Shown one piece after another: positions 42,879 through 51,806 of a stretch of DNA of 64,000 nt. A program made the translations under genes and the position numbers. Position 1 is the stretch's first letter; every line of letters begins with the position of its first letter. Below the pieces are notes generated by a model. The model did no database searches and was not told the origin of the DNA. It was given only the letters and a program-made list of their open reading frames with translations. This stretch comes from an uncultured SAR86 cluster bacterium (GTDB lineage Bacteria > Pseudomonadota > Gammaproteobacteria > Magnimaribacterales > D2472), in contig CACKRJ010000007.1 in the NCBI GenBank assembly GCA_902602595.1, forward strand, positions 1 to 64,000, read 5' to 3'.

Positions 42879-44789
42879 TTACTTTTCTTCTTCTTTAACT
42901 TCTTCAAATTCAGCATCTACTGTATTCTCATCTGAAGAAGTCTCTTCTGTTGCATCTGTAGAAACTTCCTCAGCTTGAGGATAAAGTTTCTGAGTTAATG
43001 GAGTTAACACCTCATTAAGTTTTTTAGTGGCTTCTTCAATTGCGTCTAAATTGTCTTGTTTTATAGCCTCTTCAAGCTTCACAGTAGATTCCTCTACTGC
43101 ATCTTTTTCCTCATCAGTTAGGTTGTCTCCAGCTTCAGAGATGGACTTTCTTGTTGCATGAACAAGCATATCTGCATTGTTTTTTGCTTGAACTAGGCTT
43201 TCAAACTTCTTGTCATCTTCTGCGTTAGCCTCAGCATCTTTTACCATTTTCTCAATATCATCATCAGATAGTCCGCTAGAAGCTTTTATAACAATGGACT
43301 GTTCTTTGCCAGTATTTTTATCTTTAGCTGCTACATTTAAAATACCATTAGCATCTAAGTCAAAGGATACTTCTATTTGAGGGGTGCCTCTAGCTGCAGG
43401 AGGAATATCTGTTAAATTGAATTGACCCAAAGATTTATTTTGAGCAGCTTGTTTTCTTTCGCCTTGAATAACATGAACCGTGACAGCTGATTGATTATCT
43501 TCAGCGGTTGAGAATACCTGAGATTTTTGTGTGGGTATGGTTGTATTTTTTTCAATTAATGGAGTGGCAATTCCTCCTAATGTCTCAATCCCAAGTGTTA
43601 AAGGTGTTACATCAAGCAAGAGCACATCTTTAGTATCACCAGAGAGGACTGAGCCCTGTATTGCAGCTCCTACTGCAACTGCCTCATCAGGATTTAGATC
43701 TTTCCTTGGTTCTTTGCCAAAAAAATCTTTAACCTTTTGCTGGACCATTGGCATACGAGTCTGGCCTCCAACAAGCAAAATCTCGTTTATTTCACCTACT
43801 GAAAGCTTGGCATCATCTAATGCAAGCTTAAGCGGAGCCAAGCTTCTATCTACTAAATCTTCAACTAGAGATTCAAGTTTAGCTCGCGTAATCTTATGAA
43901 CAAAATGTTTTGGACCCGAGCTATCTGCAGTGATATATGGAAGATTAATCTCTGTTTGATCGGATGAAGAAAGTTCAATTTTTGCTTTTTCTGCAGCCTC
44001 TTTTAGGCGCTGCAAAGCCATAGGATCACTTTTTAAATCAAACCCGGATTCCTTTTTAAATTCATCAACAAAATAATCTATTAATTTAAGATCAAAGTCT
44101 TCACCGCCTAAAAAGGTATCACCATTGGTAGACAATACTTCAAATTGATGTTCACCGTCTACTTCAGAAATCTCAATAATTGAGATATCAAAAGTACCGC
44201 CTCCAAGATCATAAACAGCGACAACTGAATCACCAGTATGTTTGTCTAAGCCATATGCTAATGCCGCAGCAGTTGGCTCATTTATAATTCTTTTTACTTC
44301 AAGACCGGCTATCTTACCTGCATCTTTTGTTGCTTGTCTTTGAGAATCATTAAAGTAAGCTGGAACAGTTATCACTGCCTCTGAAACATCATGGCCCAAA
44401 TACTCTTCTGCAGTTTTCTTAAGTTTCTTTAAGACTTCAGCTGAGACCTGAGGAGGAGCCAATTTTTTATCATCAACTTTGACCCACGCATCTCCATTGT
44501 CAGCTTTCATGATTTCATAGGGCACCATATCCATATCTTTTTTTACAACATCATCATCAAACCTTCTTCCGATCAACCTTTTAATTGCATACAAAGTCTT
44601 TTCTGGATTTGTAACAGCCTGTCTTTTTGCTGGAGTACCAACTAAAACTTCATTTTCATCTGAATAACCTATAACTGATGGAGTAGTTCTACCTCCCTCG
44701 GCATTTTCAATAACTTTTGGCTGTTGTCCTTCTACGACAGCTAAACAACTATTAGTTGTTCCTAAATCAATTCCTATTATCTTTGACAT
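42879..44789 (-). CDS. dnaK: Chaperone DnaK (Hsp70)
   Basis: The product is 636 residues. The ATPase domain has [38 protein letters not shown], and [16 protein letters not shown]. The substrate domain follows after the linker [19 protein letters not shown]. The acidic tail ends [10 protein letters not shown], like the EEVKDKK end of E. coli DnaK. AGGAAAAG precedes the ATG. It is 9 bases after grpE. Confidence 0.99.
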   Translation of the reverse strand: MSKIIGIDLGTTNSCLAVVEGQQPKVIENAEGGRTTPSVIGYSDENEVLVGTPAKRQAVTNPEKTLYAIKRLIGRRFDDDVVKKDMDMVPYEIMKADNGDAWVKVDDKKLAPPQVSAEVLKKLKKTAEEYLGHDVSEAVITVPAYFNDSQRQATKDAGKIAGLEVKRIINEPTAAALAYGLDKHTGDSVVAVYDLGGGTFDISIIEISEVDGEHQFEVLSTNGDTFLGGEDFDLKLIDYFVDEFKKESGFDLKSDPMALQRLKEAAEKAKIELSSSDQTEINLPYITADSSGPKHFVHKITRAKLESLVEDLVDRSLAPLKLALDDAKLSVGEINEILLVGGQTRMPMVQQKVKDFFGKEPRKDLNPDEAVAVGAAIQGSVLSGDTKDVLLLDVTPLTLGIETLGGIATPLIEKNTTIPTQKSQVFSTAEDNQSAVTVHVIQGERKQAAQNKSLGQFNLTDIPPAARGTPQIEVSFDLDANGILNVAAKDKNTGKEQSIVIKASSGLSDDDIEKMVKDAEANAEDDKKFESLVQAKNNADMLVHATRKSISEAGDNLTDEEKDAVEESTVKLEEAIKQDNLDAIEEATKKLNEVLTPLTQKLYPQAEEVSTDATEETSSDENTVDAEFEEVKEEEK

Positions 44790-44798
44790 AATCTTTTC

Positions 44799-45368
44799 CT
44801 AATTTTTAATTACGGAAACTCGAGCAGGTCTTACAACCCGATCATGAAGCTCCCAACCCCTTTGAAATATTTTTTCAATTTCATTATTCTCTTTTTTTGG
44901 ATCCTTCGAGGTCATTACAGCCTCGTGCTTAATTGGATCAAAGTGTTCATTAATTGGATAAATGGGTCTAATACCAAATTTATCAAGGGCTGACTCAAAA
45001 GATTTCAGAGTTAATTCTACCCCCTCCTTGTCTTCTTTTGTTGAATCTTTAGAGAAGTTATTTAGCGCATGCTCTAAATTATCAATAACTGGCAATAATT
45101 CATTAAGCAGCCTTTCTACACCATATTTATGTGCTTTTTCAATGTCAGCAGTATTTCTCTTGAAAGCATTATCAAGTTCGGCTCTTGATCTAAGCAAAGC
45201 CTCTTCAAGCTCAGAGATCTTTTCTTCTAAACTTTCAGCCTCATCAGTATTCTTGCTTGATGAATCTAAATTTTCGTCTGTGGGTTCTGCATCATCTAAA
45301 GAGAGGTCATTTTCAACGGACTCATCCGTAAAATCATGCTTTTCTTTTGCTTTTTGTTTTTTTGCCAT
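44799..45368 (-). CDS. grpE: Nucleotide exchange factor GrpE
   Basis: It releases ADP from DnaK. The product is 189 residues. A charged, disordered N-terminus (about 1-45) is followed by a long coiled coil (EKISELEEALLRSRAELDNA) and the beta domain with GIRPIYPINEHFDPIKHEAV and GWELHDRVVRPARVSV. It is the first gene of grpE-dnaK-dnaJ-dapB, behind a sigma32-like promoter. Confidence 0.97.
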   Translation of the reverse strand: MAKKQKAKEKHDFTDESVENDLSLDDAEPTDENLDSSSKNTDEAESLEEKISELEEALLRSRAELDNAFKRNTADIEKAHKYGVERLLNELLPVIDNLEHALNNFSKDSTKEDKEGVELTLKSFESALDKFGIRPIYPINEHFDPIKHEAVMTSKDPKKENNEIEKIFQRGWELHDRVVRPARVSVIKN

Positions 45369-45386
45369 TATTTCACCCCAGTAAAT

Positions 45387-45417
45387 ATATTGGGATGACC
45401 CATAATGAGTTCAAGGG
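45387..45417 (-). promoter_or_regulatory. Sigma32 (RpoH)-type heat-shock promoter of grpE-dnaK-dnaJ
   Basis: On the minus strand CCCTTGAA at 45417-45410 and CCCAATAT at 45394-45387 are separated by 15 bases. This closely resembles the RpoH consensus CTTGAA / CCCCATNT. The predicted start is about 10-15 bases before the grpE ATG, leaving a GGGGTG ribosome binding site. The promoter fills the 61-base gap between fur and grpE. Confidence 0.75.
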
Positions 45418-45429
45418 CTTAGATAATAT

Positions 45430-45852
45430 TTATTTCGGTTTTACGTATAGCACCATGGTATGGTCAACTAACTCATAACCGAATTCCTCTGCAATTTCTT
45501 TTTGACGCTCTTCAATTAAAGAATCATGAAACTCATTCACTGCTCCAGTTTCAAGACATATCATATGATCATGATGCTCATCCTCAGCAATTTCATAAAC
45601 AGAGTGCCCATCCTCAAAGTTATGCCTCTTAACTATTCCAGCAGCCTCAAATTGAGTAAGTACTCGATAAACTGTTGCTAATCCAACGTCTTCTCCAGAA
45701 TTTGTAAGTTGTCTATATAGATCTTCGGCACTTAGATGATGCTCGCTATTAATTCTTTCTTTTCCATGAGACTCCAATGCCTCTAAAATCCTTATTCTTG
45801 GCAACGTAGCTTTTAATCCAGCTTTTTTTAATTCAGTATTTTCTTTACTCAT
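45430..45852 (-). CDS. fur: Ferric uptake regulator Fur
   Basis: An Fe(II)-dependent repressor of iron genes. The product is 140 residues. The winged helix has GLKATLPRIRILEALES and LATVYRVLTQFEAAGIVKRH. The metal-binding part has EDEHHDHMICLETGAV, with the HHDH motif. The second Cys of the structural CxxC pair is replaced (CLET) and the C-terminal cysteines are absent, as in one-cysteine Fur proteins such as that of Pseudomonas. It is divergent from bamE, a conserved arrangement. Confidence 0.95.
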   Translation of the reverse strand: MSKENTELKKAGLKATLPRIRILEALESHGKERINSEHHLSAEDLYRQLTNSGEDVGLATVYRVLTQFEAAGIVKRHNFEDGHSVYEIAEDEHHDHMICLETGAVNEFHDSLIEERQKEIAEEFGYELVDHTMVLYVKPK

Positions 45853-45878
45853 TAACTTTTCGATGTATCCTCATTCAA

Positions 45879-45906
45879 AGTATAATCAAATCGTCACATG
45901 AAGCAA
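45879..45906 (-). promoter_or_regulatory. Candidate sigma70 promoter of fur
   Basis: On the minus strand TTGCTT (45906-45901) and TATACT (45884-45879) are 16 bases apart. The start would be about 20 bases before the fur ATG. The -35 box lies inside the bamE start region. No clear Fur box was seen. Confidence 0.5.
45881..45886 (+). promoter_or_regulatory. -10 box of bamE
   Basis: A perfect TATAAT lies 11 bases before the bamE ATG, giving a leader of only a few bases with no Shine-Dalgarno. It overlaps the -10 of the divergent fur promoter. Confidence 0.5.
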
Positions 45907-46230
45907 TTAACTAAAGCCTTTTTAATAATTATTTTATCTATTGGTGGAGTATCAAGCTGCTCGTCTTTGACGCCATTTAAAGTTGCGGTGTTGCAAGGCA
46001 ATATTATTGAAGATAAGGACGTAGAGCAACTTGTAAAAGGCCTCTCAAAAGATCAAGTGCAATATCTATTAGGCACTCCCCTACTTAACAGTCCCATTCA
46101 TCAGAATAGATGGGATTATTTTTATTCAGTCAAAGTTGGTGAAATGGTTGTTGGTGAAAAGAAATTAACCCTATTCTTTGATGAAAATAAAAGATTAGAT
46201 ACATGGCTTCTTGAGGAGACAACCCTCTAA
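45898..46230 (+). CDS. bamE: Outer membrane assembly lipoprotein BamE (SmpA/OmlA)
   Basis: The product is 110 residues. A lipoprotein signal peptide ends at a lipobox-like VSSC with Cys21. The mature domain has the BamE core: LQGNIIEDKDVEQLVKGLSK, QVQYLLGTPLLNSPIHQNRW and DYFYSVKVG. It is an accessory of the BAM complex whose BamA is encoded at 31409. It is divergent from fur. The promoter suggests a near-leaderless mRNA. Confidence 0.95.
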   Translation: MKQLTKAFLIIILSIGGVSSCSSLTPFKVAVLQGNIIEDKDVEQLVKGLSKDQVQYLLGTPLLNSPIHQNRWDYFYSVKVGEMVVGEKKLTLFFDENKRLDTWLLEETTL

Positions 46231-46306
46231 GAAAATTAAGAAATTTATTTTAAATTAGCTTTAGATTAGTTCTTGCTTGCGGATATTGAGATAGACACAT
46301 TAACCT

Positions 46307-46732
46307 TCATTTTAATAATTGATTCTCGAAAGCATGTATAAGCTTACTGCCAATTTTATCTATCATGGACTGGGAAGCAAGAACTCGCAAAACAAATGGA
46401 AGGGTGAATTTAGCTTTAAATTTTACCTTTGTAAAATTATCATCAACTATTTCAATAGTCCAAAGAGCAAAAAAATCTAAAAATGGACCTTTGGATTGAG
46501 TAATGCTTACCTGGTGACCTTTTGTTTCATTTTCTGATTCAAAAACATAGGTTTTATTAAATATTGAAAACACTAGTCGGCCAATAACATAGCCCTCTTT
46601 AGAATTAGGTAGTCTAGATGATTTAAGGCAACCAGGCAAAAACTCTTTATATAACTCAAAGTTATTAATCAAAGAAAGTATTTTTTCAGGAGGTGCTTTA
46701 AATATTTCAGACCTTTCAAAGCTGCTCGACAT
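46307..46732 (-). CDS. ratA: RatA/COQ10-type START-domain protein
   Basis: The product is 141 residues with the SRPBCC (polyketide cyclase/START) fold: RSEIFKAPPEKILSLINNFE, YKEFLPGCLKSSRL, and WTIEIVDDNFTKVKFKAKFT. E. coli RatA was described as a ribosome-associating toxin, while the eukaryotic COQ10 homologue binds ubiquinone. The latter role is at least as likely here. Linkage to bamE on one side and smpB/ssrA on the other is the conserved gammaproteobacterial neighbourhood. The ratB gene usually next to it is absent. The 76-base gap to bamE holds nothing recognisable. Confidence 0.9.
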   Translation of the reverse strand: MSSSFERSEIFKAPPEKILSLINNFELYKEFLPGCLKSSRLPNSKEGYVIGRLVFSIFNKTYVFESENETKGHQVSITQSKGPFLDFFALWTIEIVDDNFTKVKFKAKFTLPFVLRVLASQSMIDKIGSKLIHAFENQLLK

Positions 46733-46734
46733 TT

Positions 46735-48093
46735 TTAACTGGCTAGCTGATATACAAAAACTGCTGCAACTAAAACCGGGGAGATAAATTTAATGAAAAA
46801 TCTCCAAATTTTAAAAATAGTAAGATGAATACCAGAAAACTCATCTAAGGCGAGATTGGGCTTTAAAAACCATCCAGCAAAAATAGCAACCATCATGCCT
46901 CCAATTGGCATCAAAAATTGATTTGCTAAATAATCTATTGAATCTAGAAAATTAAGATTTCCAATAAAAGAAATATCAGACCAGTCATTAAAACTAAGAA
47001 CGCTGCCTATCCCTATTACCCAAGCAAATAGACCCAAGGTCAATGCAGCGGAAAATCGAGAGATAATCTTTTCCTCTTCAAAATATGCGACGCTTGGTTC
47101 GAGCAGTGATATAGCGCTGCTTAATGCTGCAATTGAAAGCAATGCAAAAAAAGCTGGGCCAACAATATTGCCTAAAGGCATATCAACAAAAGCGGATAAT
47201 AAACTTACAAACACAAGACCTGGTCCTGCTCCAGGCTCCAAACCATATGCAAATATAATTGGGAAAATTGCTAGGCCAGCCAATATAGCTATTAATGTAT
47301 CTAAACCGGCCACTGTCAGTGAAGTTTTGAAGATATTTTCATCCTGTGGCATGTATGAGCCATAGCACATGATAGAACCCATGCCTAAGCTTAGACTAAA
47401 GAATGCTTGACCCATGGCCCTTAGAAAGGTTGTCGCATCTACTTCTGTAAAATCTGGAGCAAATAAAAAGTTTAAGCCTCTGACAAAATCTCCATTAATC
47501 ATTGCGTTGAAAACCATCACCATCATTAAAATAAATAACATTGGCATTAATAAGCGCACCATTCTCTCTATCCCACTAATTACACCTGCTGAGATAATCA
47601 TAATATTCAATGCAATAAAGACTGAATGCCAAAACATTAACCTAGATGGTGAGGAGGTGACAATATTAAACTGCTCAAGCGAGGAAATGTCTGGGGTTGG
47701 ATTGGCAGCAATCAAAATATAATTTAAACAAATTCCAGCTATTACACTGTAAAACGAAAGAATTAAAATTCCAGAGACTAAACCACCCCAGCCCACAGCC
47801 TGCCATTTGCTAGTATGCCCTGAATCTATAGCTGCAGTTTTCATAGCATTAACTGGACTTTTTCTAGCTCGTCTGCCAATCATTATTTCAGCCATCATTA
47901 TTGGCAGCCCAACAGATAAAATACATAGAAGATATATTAAAACAAAAGCTCCTCCACCCTCAGTACCAGCTTTGTATGGAAAACCCCAAATATTTCCTAA
48001 GCCTACTGCTGATCCTGCTGCCGCGAGAACAAATGTCCACTTTCCAACCCAGGAAACAGTTTCGTTAATTTTTGAAGAAGTAGTTATGTTCAT
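46735..48093 (-). CDS. Sodium-dependent neurotransmitter-symporter (NSS/SNF) family transporter
   Basis: The product is 452 residues with about eleven to twelve membrane segments. The first segment carries the family signature KWTFVLAAAGSAVGLGNIWG followed by FPYKAG, which lines the sodium and substrate site. The segment QAFFSLSLGMGSIMCYGSYM is also typical. Members import amino acids or similar compounds with sodium. The substrate is unknown. It is inserted between ratA and smpB, in line with a sodium-rich habitat. Confidence 0.92.
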   Translation of the reverse strand: MNITTSSKINETVSWVGKWTFVLAAAGSAVGLGNIWGFPYKAGTEGGGAFVLIYLLCILSVGLPIMMAEIMIGRRARKSPVNAMKTAAIDSGHTSKWQAVGWGGLVSGILILSFYSVIAGICLNYILIAANPTPDISSLEQFNIVTSSPSRLMFWHSVFIALNIMIISAGVISGIERMVRLLMPMLFILMMVMVFNAMINGDFVRGLNFLFAPDFTEVDATTFLRAMGQAFFSLSLGMGSIMCYGSYMPQDENIFKTSLTVAGLDTLIAILAGLAIFPIIFAYGLEPGAGPGLVFVSLLSAFVDMPLGNIVGPAFFALLSIAALSSAISLLEPSVAYFEEEKIISRFSAALTLGLFAWVIGIGSVLSFNDWSDISFIGNLNFLDSIDYLANQFLMPIGGMMVAIFAGWFLKPNLALDEFSGIHLTIFKIWRFFIKFISPVLVAAVFVYQLAS

Positions 48094-48098
48094 ATAAT

Positions 48099-48536
48099 TT
48101 ATGTGTAAGGATTATACAAAAATGCTAAAGAGGTTATGCAGCATATTGTAACTAAGTTTGTTATTAAATTTCTTGCATTTGCATATTTAATATTTGCCTG
48201 AAAGTATGAACTATTTCTTTTTTCAAAGTGCAAAAAAGCTCGCAAAGAAATAATTAACAAAATAAGACTAATTGATAAATTAATAAAAGTTAACAAAGAT
48301 ACTCCAAGACCCAAAAGAGAAAATCCAATAGCGAGCCAGAGGTTTTTTGATGAAGCTAAGGGCTCTTCCCAGCCCCAAATAATACCGCCTAAAAAAGCAA
48401 CTATAACCCCCCCATATATAGCTAATGCCTGGATTGAATATAACGCTATGGTTAAATTAAAAATCCATGGAATCAAGGCTAAAAAAACAAATAATGATAA
48501 GCCCCAATATATAAGAGTTACTTTAGTCTTTTCCAT
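48099..48536 (-). CDS. DUF3429 family membrane protein
   Basis: The product is 145 residues from the ATG at 48536, preceded by GAGGG. A TTG at 48557 is less likely. Five hydrophobic segments are visible, with the typical DUF3429 stretch YGGVIVAFLGGIIWGWEE. The family is uncharacterised. It ends six bases before the transporter start and is probably co-transcribed with it. Confidence 0.82.
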   Translation of the reverse strand: MEKTKVTLIYWGLSLFVFLALIPWIFNLTIALYSIQALAIYGGVIVAFLGGIIWGWEEPLASSKNLWLAIGFSLLGLGVSLLTFINLSISLILLIISLRAFLHFEKRNSSYFQANIKYANARNLITNLVTICCITSLAFLYNPYT

Positions 48537-48592
48537 AAATACCCTCAAAATTTGCAAATAGTTTGAACAGATTCATAATTATGAGAATCATT

Positions 48593-49057
48593 ATGAATTC
48601 TAAAAATAATAATATCATCGTCAAGAATAAAAATGCGGCAAGAAATTATCACTTGAGTGATAAATTTCAAGCTGGAATGGTTTTAGAAGGCTGGGAAGTG
48701 AAAGGTTTAAGAAATGGCAAAGTTGATGTTAAGGATTCATATGTGACCCTAAAAAATTATGAAGCATGGGTTATTGGTTTGAAAATTGATCCTCCCCCAT
48801 CCCTAAAAAATGATCAGATAGACCCAACAAGATCTAGAAAATTACTCTTAAATAAAAGAGAGATAAACAATATTCTTGAGGCAATTAGCCAACAAGGTCT
48901 TACCTGTGTACTAACATCAATCTATTGGAAAGAAAATAAAATTAAATGTGATATTGCTATAGGAAAAGGTAAGAAAACCTATGACCAAAGAGAGGATGTT
49001 AAGAAAAGAGACTGGAATCGAGAAAAGCAAAGAATTTTAAAAAATTCAAATCGTTAG
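48593..49057 (+). CDS. smpB: SsrA-binding protein SmpB
   Basis: The protein partner of tmRNA in ribosome rescue. The product is 154 residues from the ATG at 48593. An in-frame ATG at 48581 and a TTG at 48563 are alternatives. It has NKNAARNYHLSDKFQAGMVL, EGWEVKGLRNGKVDVKDSYV, DPTRSRKLLLNKREI and the basic tail GKGKKTYDQREDVKKRDW. It lies 29 bases upstream of ssrA. Confidence 0.97.
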   Translation: MNSKNNNIIVKNKNAARNYHLSDKFQAGMVLEGWEVKGLRNGKVDVKDSYVTLKNYEAWVIGLKIDPPPSLKNDQIDPTRSRKLLLNKREINNILEAISQQGLTCVLTSIYWKENKIKCDIAIGKGKKTYDQREDVKKRDWNREKQRILKNSNR

Positions 49058-49068
49058 TTATTTTCATA

Positions 49069-49074
49069 TATAAT
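49069..49074 (+). promoter_or_regulatory. -10 box of ssrA
   Basis: TATAAT at 49069-49074 lies 12 bases before the mature tmRNA 5' end, which is made by RNase P cleavage. A partial -35 (TTCAAA at 49045-49050) lies 18 bases upstream, within the end of smpB. Confidence 0.55.
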
Positions 49075-49086
49075 CATCCACCCTAT

Positions 49087-49436
49087 GGGGGCGAATTGGG
49101 TTCGACGTTTTTATTGGATTCCAAAGCGCATGCCAAGATTGTGGTAACTCTTGTAAAACATACTACAAAAAAATTAGTTGCAGAAAACGACAACTACGCT
49201 TTAGCCGCTTAATCGGCTAACCAATGCAAAAATTGTCTATGGTTTGAAGCATTGGCAAAATACATAGTCTAGTTTTGCTGTGGAGTCTTAACGCAGCAAG
49301 GCGAATACTAATTTAGACTAGCCTTTAATACCCTGCTCTTCGGGTCATTGGGGTGAAACAAAAAGAATGAGCTAAGCATGTAGAAGTCAGGTTGAAGAAC
49401 TAACGGACGCGGGTTCAATTCCCGCCGCCTCCACCA
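49087..49436 (+). ncRNA. ssrA: tmRNA (transfer-messenger RNA)
   Basis: It rescues stalled ribosomes together with SmpB. The RNA is about 350 bases. The 5' end GGGGGCGAATTGGGTTCGAC pairs with the 3' end, where CGCCTCC (49426-49432) forms the seven-pair acceptor stem with GGGGGCG. A discriminator A and an encoded CCA follow. The T-arm GCGGGTTCAATTCCCGC is intact. The resume codon GCA is at 49180 and the tag ends with TAA at 49210-49212, giving AENDNYALAA. No separate terminator is seen before the convergent gene at 49446. Confidence 0.98.
49180..49212 (+). other. tmRNA tag reading frame
   Basis: GCA GAA AAC GAC AAC TAC GCT TTA GCC GCT TAA encodes AENDNYALAA, which is added after the charged alanine. 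The end LAA is the ClpXP degradation signal. Compared with E. coli ANDENYALAA, the first four residues are rearranged. Confidence 0.95.
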
Positions 49437-49445
49437 TTTATTTTA

Positions 49446-51404
49446 TTACAATACAGTCCTGTTAAAATGCTCCAACATTTTCTTGTACAGCATCAATCTA
49501 TTCTCAGGCTTTCTAAAGCCATGCCCTTCTTTCTCAACAATGATCAATTCGTGCTCTTTGCCAGCTTCTTTTAATGCATCAGCTAATGCATAGGCATGCT
49601 CTATAGGTGCACGTTGATCTTCTTTGCCTGAAACAATAATAATTGGTGCCTCAAGCTTATCAGCCTGTTGAACAGGTGACATTGCTTTAATTTTTTCAGG
49701 ATCTTTGCCTAGGGTTTTATCTAAGTATTTACCGCCCCATTTGATGGTTTTGATGTCACCTTCGTCATAAAGCATTTCTAAATCAAATACTCCAATATAT
49801 GCAACAGATGATTTGTAAAGATCGGGTCTCAACATAGGAGCCATTGCTGCAGAGTATCCTCCAAAACTGCCTCCATAAATCCCAATTCTTTCTGCATCAG
49901 CTATTCCTTGATCAATGGCCCATTCAGTTGCCTCAATTATATCTTGTTGAGTATCTCCTCCCCATTCTCCAAATCCCATTTGAGTAAATTTCTTTCCATA
50001 ACCTGTTGAGCCCCTAAAATTAACTTTTAGAACGGCATAACCAGCTTGGGAAAAAATGTGAGTATCTGGATCAAAGCCCCAAGAGTCTCTTGCATGGGGG
50101 CCTCCGTGAGGTATTACAATCATAGGAGCTGATTCACCCTCTCGTTGACTCTTAGCCGGAGTATAATAACCATGAATCTTCACGCCATCGGAATTTATAA
50201 AATTAAACGGTACTTCATGCTCCAGACCTTGATCATCAATTTCAGGCCACATAGTAAGCAAATATTTAACCTGATTTTTTCTAAGATCATATAAGTAATA
50301 CTTTGAAGAAGATGCTGAGTCCCCTACAGCAATAATTAATTTGTCTCTATCTTTAGATAAATCCACCAACCCAATTTCTTTCTTATCAAAAACTTCTATA
50401 TTTCCATTAAAGGCTTGAACTGCTTGCATAATTGAATTTTGCAATGGGTCATCATTCTCAAACCAAAAAGCTTTGGCATATCCTGGATTAATTGTGGCGC
50501 CAAGAACCTTATCATCTATGATTTGCGGATAAGCATCATACTCTGGGTGATGAAAGACTACCTGAGTCTCCCCGGTTTTGGTATCGATTTCCTTGATTTG
50601 ATAAGTTGAAGTCTCTGTACTGTCTAAAATGTGAATTGTAGAATCATCTTTTGCAATATTAACAGGATAAATCTCGCCATCTCCATATGGGGTTTTACTT
50701 AATACTTGCCAATCATCCTTCTTGGAAGCTCGATACATAGTGACGGTGTTATTATCAATATCACTTCCAACGGCAAATCTTGGGGTGCCTTTGCTATCTG
50801 AAACAAATTGCCCTCCTGCCAATGGTGATTTTCCTAGTCTTTTTTGCTGACCGTTATAAACGTTTAATCTAATAGCATCAGCAAAACCACCATTATTTTG
50901 TTTTCCAAATCCACTTACAGACAAAAGCACATGCTTCTCATCATCTTCTAGGATGTTCTCTACATAACCATAGGAGAACTTGTCTACCACTTTACCTCTA
51001 GCACCAGAGGTTCTTGCTCTCATTCCAAATACATAAGCAGGTTTTTTAGAATCATAATTAATTGCAAAATATTCACCTATGGAGCCTCTACCCCAAGAAT
51101 CATAGTAACCAATTTGTATTAACAAACGCTCATTATTGACCCAGTAATAACTCGCAACCTCCTCTTCTTTAGTAAGAGTAATGGCGTTAATTAAACTTAA
51201 ATCTTCTGAATCAAAAATTGAAATACCTTTCTTGTCATCAGGCATCTTAGTGAGAACACTGATCATTTTTCCATCAGGTGAGATTTTGACGTTTGTATAT
51301 GAGGGAAGTGAACTAAACCTTTCTACAAAATCTTCACTGACACCAAGACCAGCAGATACATTAAAATTAAAAAGAAGTAGTATTGAGAGTATTAAATGTT
51401 TCAT
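49446..51404 (-). CDS. Secreted S9-family prolyl oligopeptidase/dipeptidyl aminopeptidase
   Basis: The product is 652 residues. A signal peptide (about 1-18, ending FNVSAG) suggests periplasmic location. A beta-propeller-like N-terminal part of about 380 residues is followed by an alpha/beta hydrolase. The nucleophile Ser lies in GIYGGSFGGYSAAMAP, with PHGGPHARDSWGFDPDTHIF before it and GKEDQRAP and EKEGHGF giving the Asp and His of the triad. Such enzymes release di- or oligopeptides from proteins. It is a single-gene unit, convergent with ssrA. Confidence 0.92.
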   Translation of the reverse strand: MKHLILSILLLFNFNVSAGLGVSEDFVERFSSLPSYTNVKISPDGKMISVLTKMPDDKKGISIFDSEDLSLINAITLTKEEEVASYYWVNNERLLIQIGYYDSWGRGSIGEYFAINYDSKKPAYVFGMRARTSGARGKVVDKFSYGYVENILEDDEKHVLLSVSGFGKQNNGGFADAIRLNVYNGQQKRLGKSPLAGGQFVSDSKGTPRFAVGSDIDNNTVTMYRASKKDDWQVLSKTPYGDGEIYPVNIAKDDSTIHILDSTETSTYQIKEIDTKTGETQVVFHHPEYDAYPQIIDDKVLGATINPGYAKAFWFENDDPLQNSIMQAVQAFNGNIEVFDKKEIGLVDLSKDRDKLIIAVGDSASSSKYYLYDLRKNQVKYLLTMWPEIDDQGLEHEVPFNFINSDGVKIHGYYTPAKSQREGESAPMIVIPHGGPHARDSWGFDPDTHIFSQAGYAVLKVNFRGSTGYGKKFTQMGFGEWGGDTQQDIIEATEWAIDQGIADAERIGIYGGSFGGYSAAMAPMLRPDLYKSSVAYIGVFDLEMLYDEGDIKTIKWGGKYLDKTLGKDPEKIKAMSPVQQADKLEAPIIIVSGKEDQRAPIEHAYALADALKEAGKEHELIIVEKEGHGFRKPENRLMLYKKMLEHFNRTVL

Positions 51405-51542
51405 GTGTAAAGTTTACTTGACATAATATGATTGATCAATCAATTATAACAACGTTTTAAAAGTGCACATAAAGGAAGAGATAAATAAAAGTAGACAGAT
51501 GAATTTAAGATCATTAAACTAGCGCATCTAATACTTAAAGAT
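51405..51542. other. Divergent control region between S9 peptidase and rpsT
   Basis: This 138-base gap contains TTGACA at 51418-51423 and TATAAC at 51445-51450 on the plus strand, but their 21-base spacing is poor. A TTGATCAA palindrome lies between (51432-51439). Promoters of both genes must lie here or nearby; I cannot fix them. No gene or RNA is seen. Confidence 0.3.
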
Positions 51543-51806
51543 ATGGCAAATAGTAAACAATCAGTCAAACGAGCTCGTCAGAATGCTGAAAGATACAAGT
51601 TAAAGCATTCTCAAAGATCTCAAGCTAGAACAGCTGTTAAAGCTGTTAGAAATGCTATAGCTGAAAATAATAAAGAATCAGTTGCAGAATTGCTCAAAAC
51701 TGCTCAAAAAGTATTAGATTCAACGGCTGCAAAAAAAGTAATTCATAAGAATGCTGCCGCTAGAACAAAAAGTCGCTTAGTAAAAGCTGTTAAAGACCTA
51801 GGTTAA
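51543..51806 (+). CDS. rpsT: Ribosomal protein S20
   Basis: The product is 87 residues: MANSKQSVKRARQNAERYKL at the start, RSQARTAVKAVRNAIAENNK, and KKVIHKNAAARTKSRLVKAV at the end, fully typical of S20. The stop TAA overlaps that of the convergent obgE within the four bases TTAA. Confidence 0.98.
   Translation: MANSKQSVKRARQNAERYKLKHSQRSQARTAVKAVRNAIAENNKESVAELLKTAQKVLDSTAAKKVIHKNAAARTKSRLVKAVKDLG

Noticed and set aside
43531-43899. 122-residue plus-strand frame inside dnaK
   Set aside because: It is a shadow of a very highly conserved gene, with no recognisable domain and no ribosome binding site.
46307-46732. Type II toxin-antitoxin module (RatA with partner)
   Set aside because: No RatB or other antitoxin gene is adjacent, and the START fold fits a COQ10-like role; there is no evidence of a toxin system.
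51418-51450. TTGACA and TATAAC as the rpsT promoter
   Set aside because: The boxes are 21 bases apart, too far for a normal sigma70 promoter; recorded only as part of the intergenic region.
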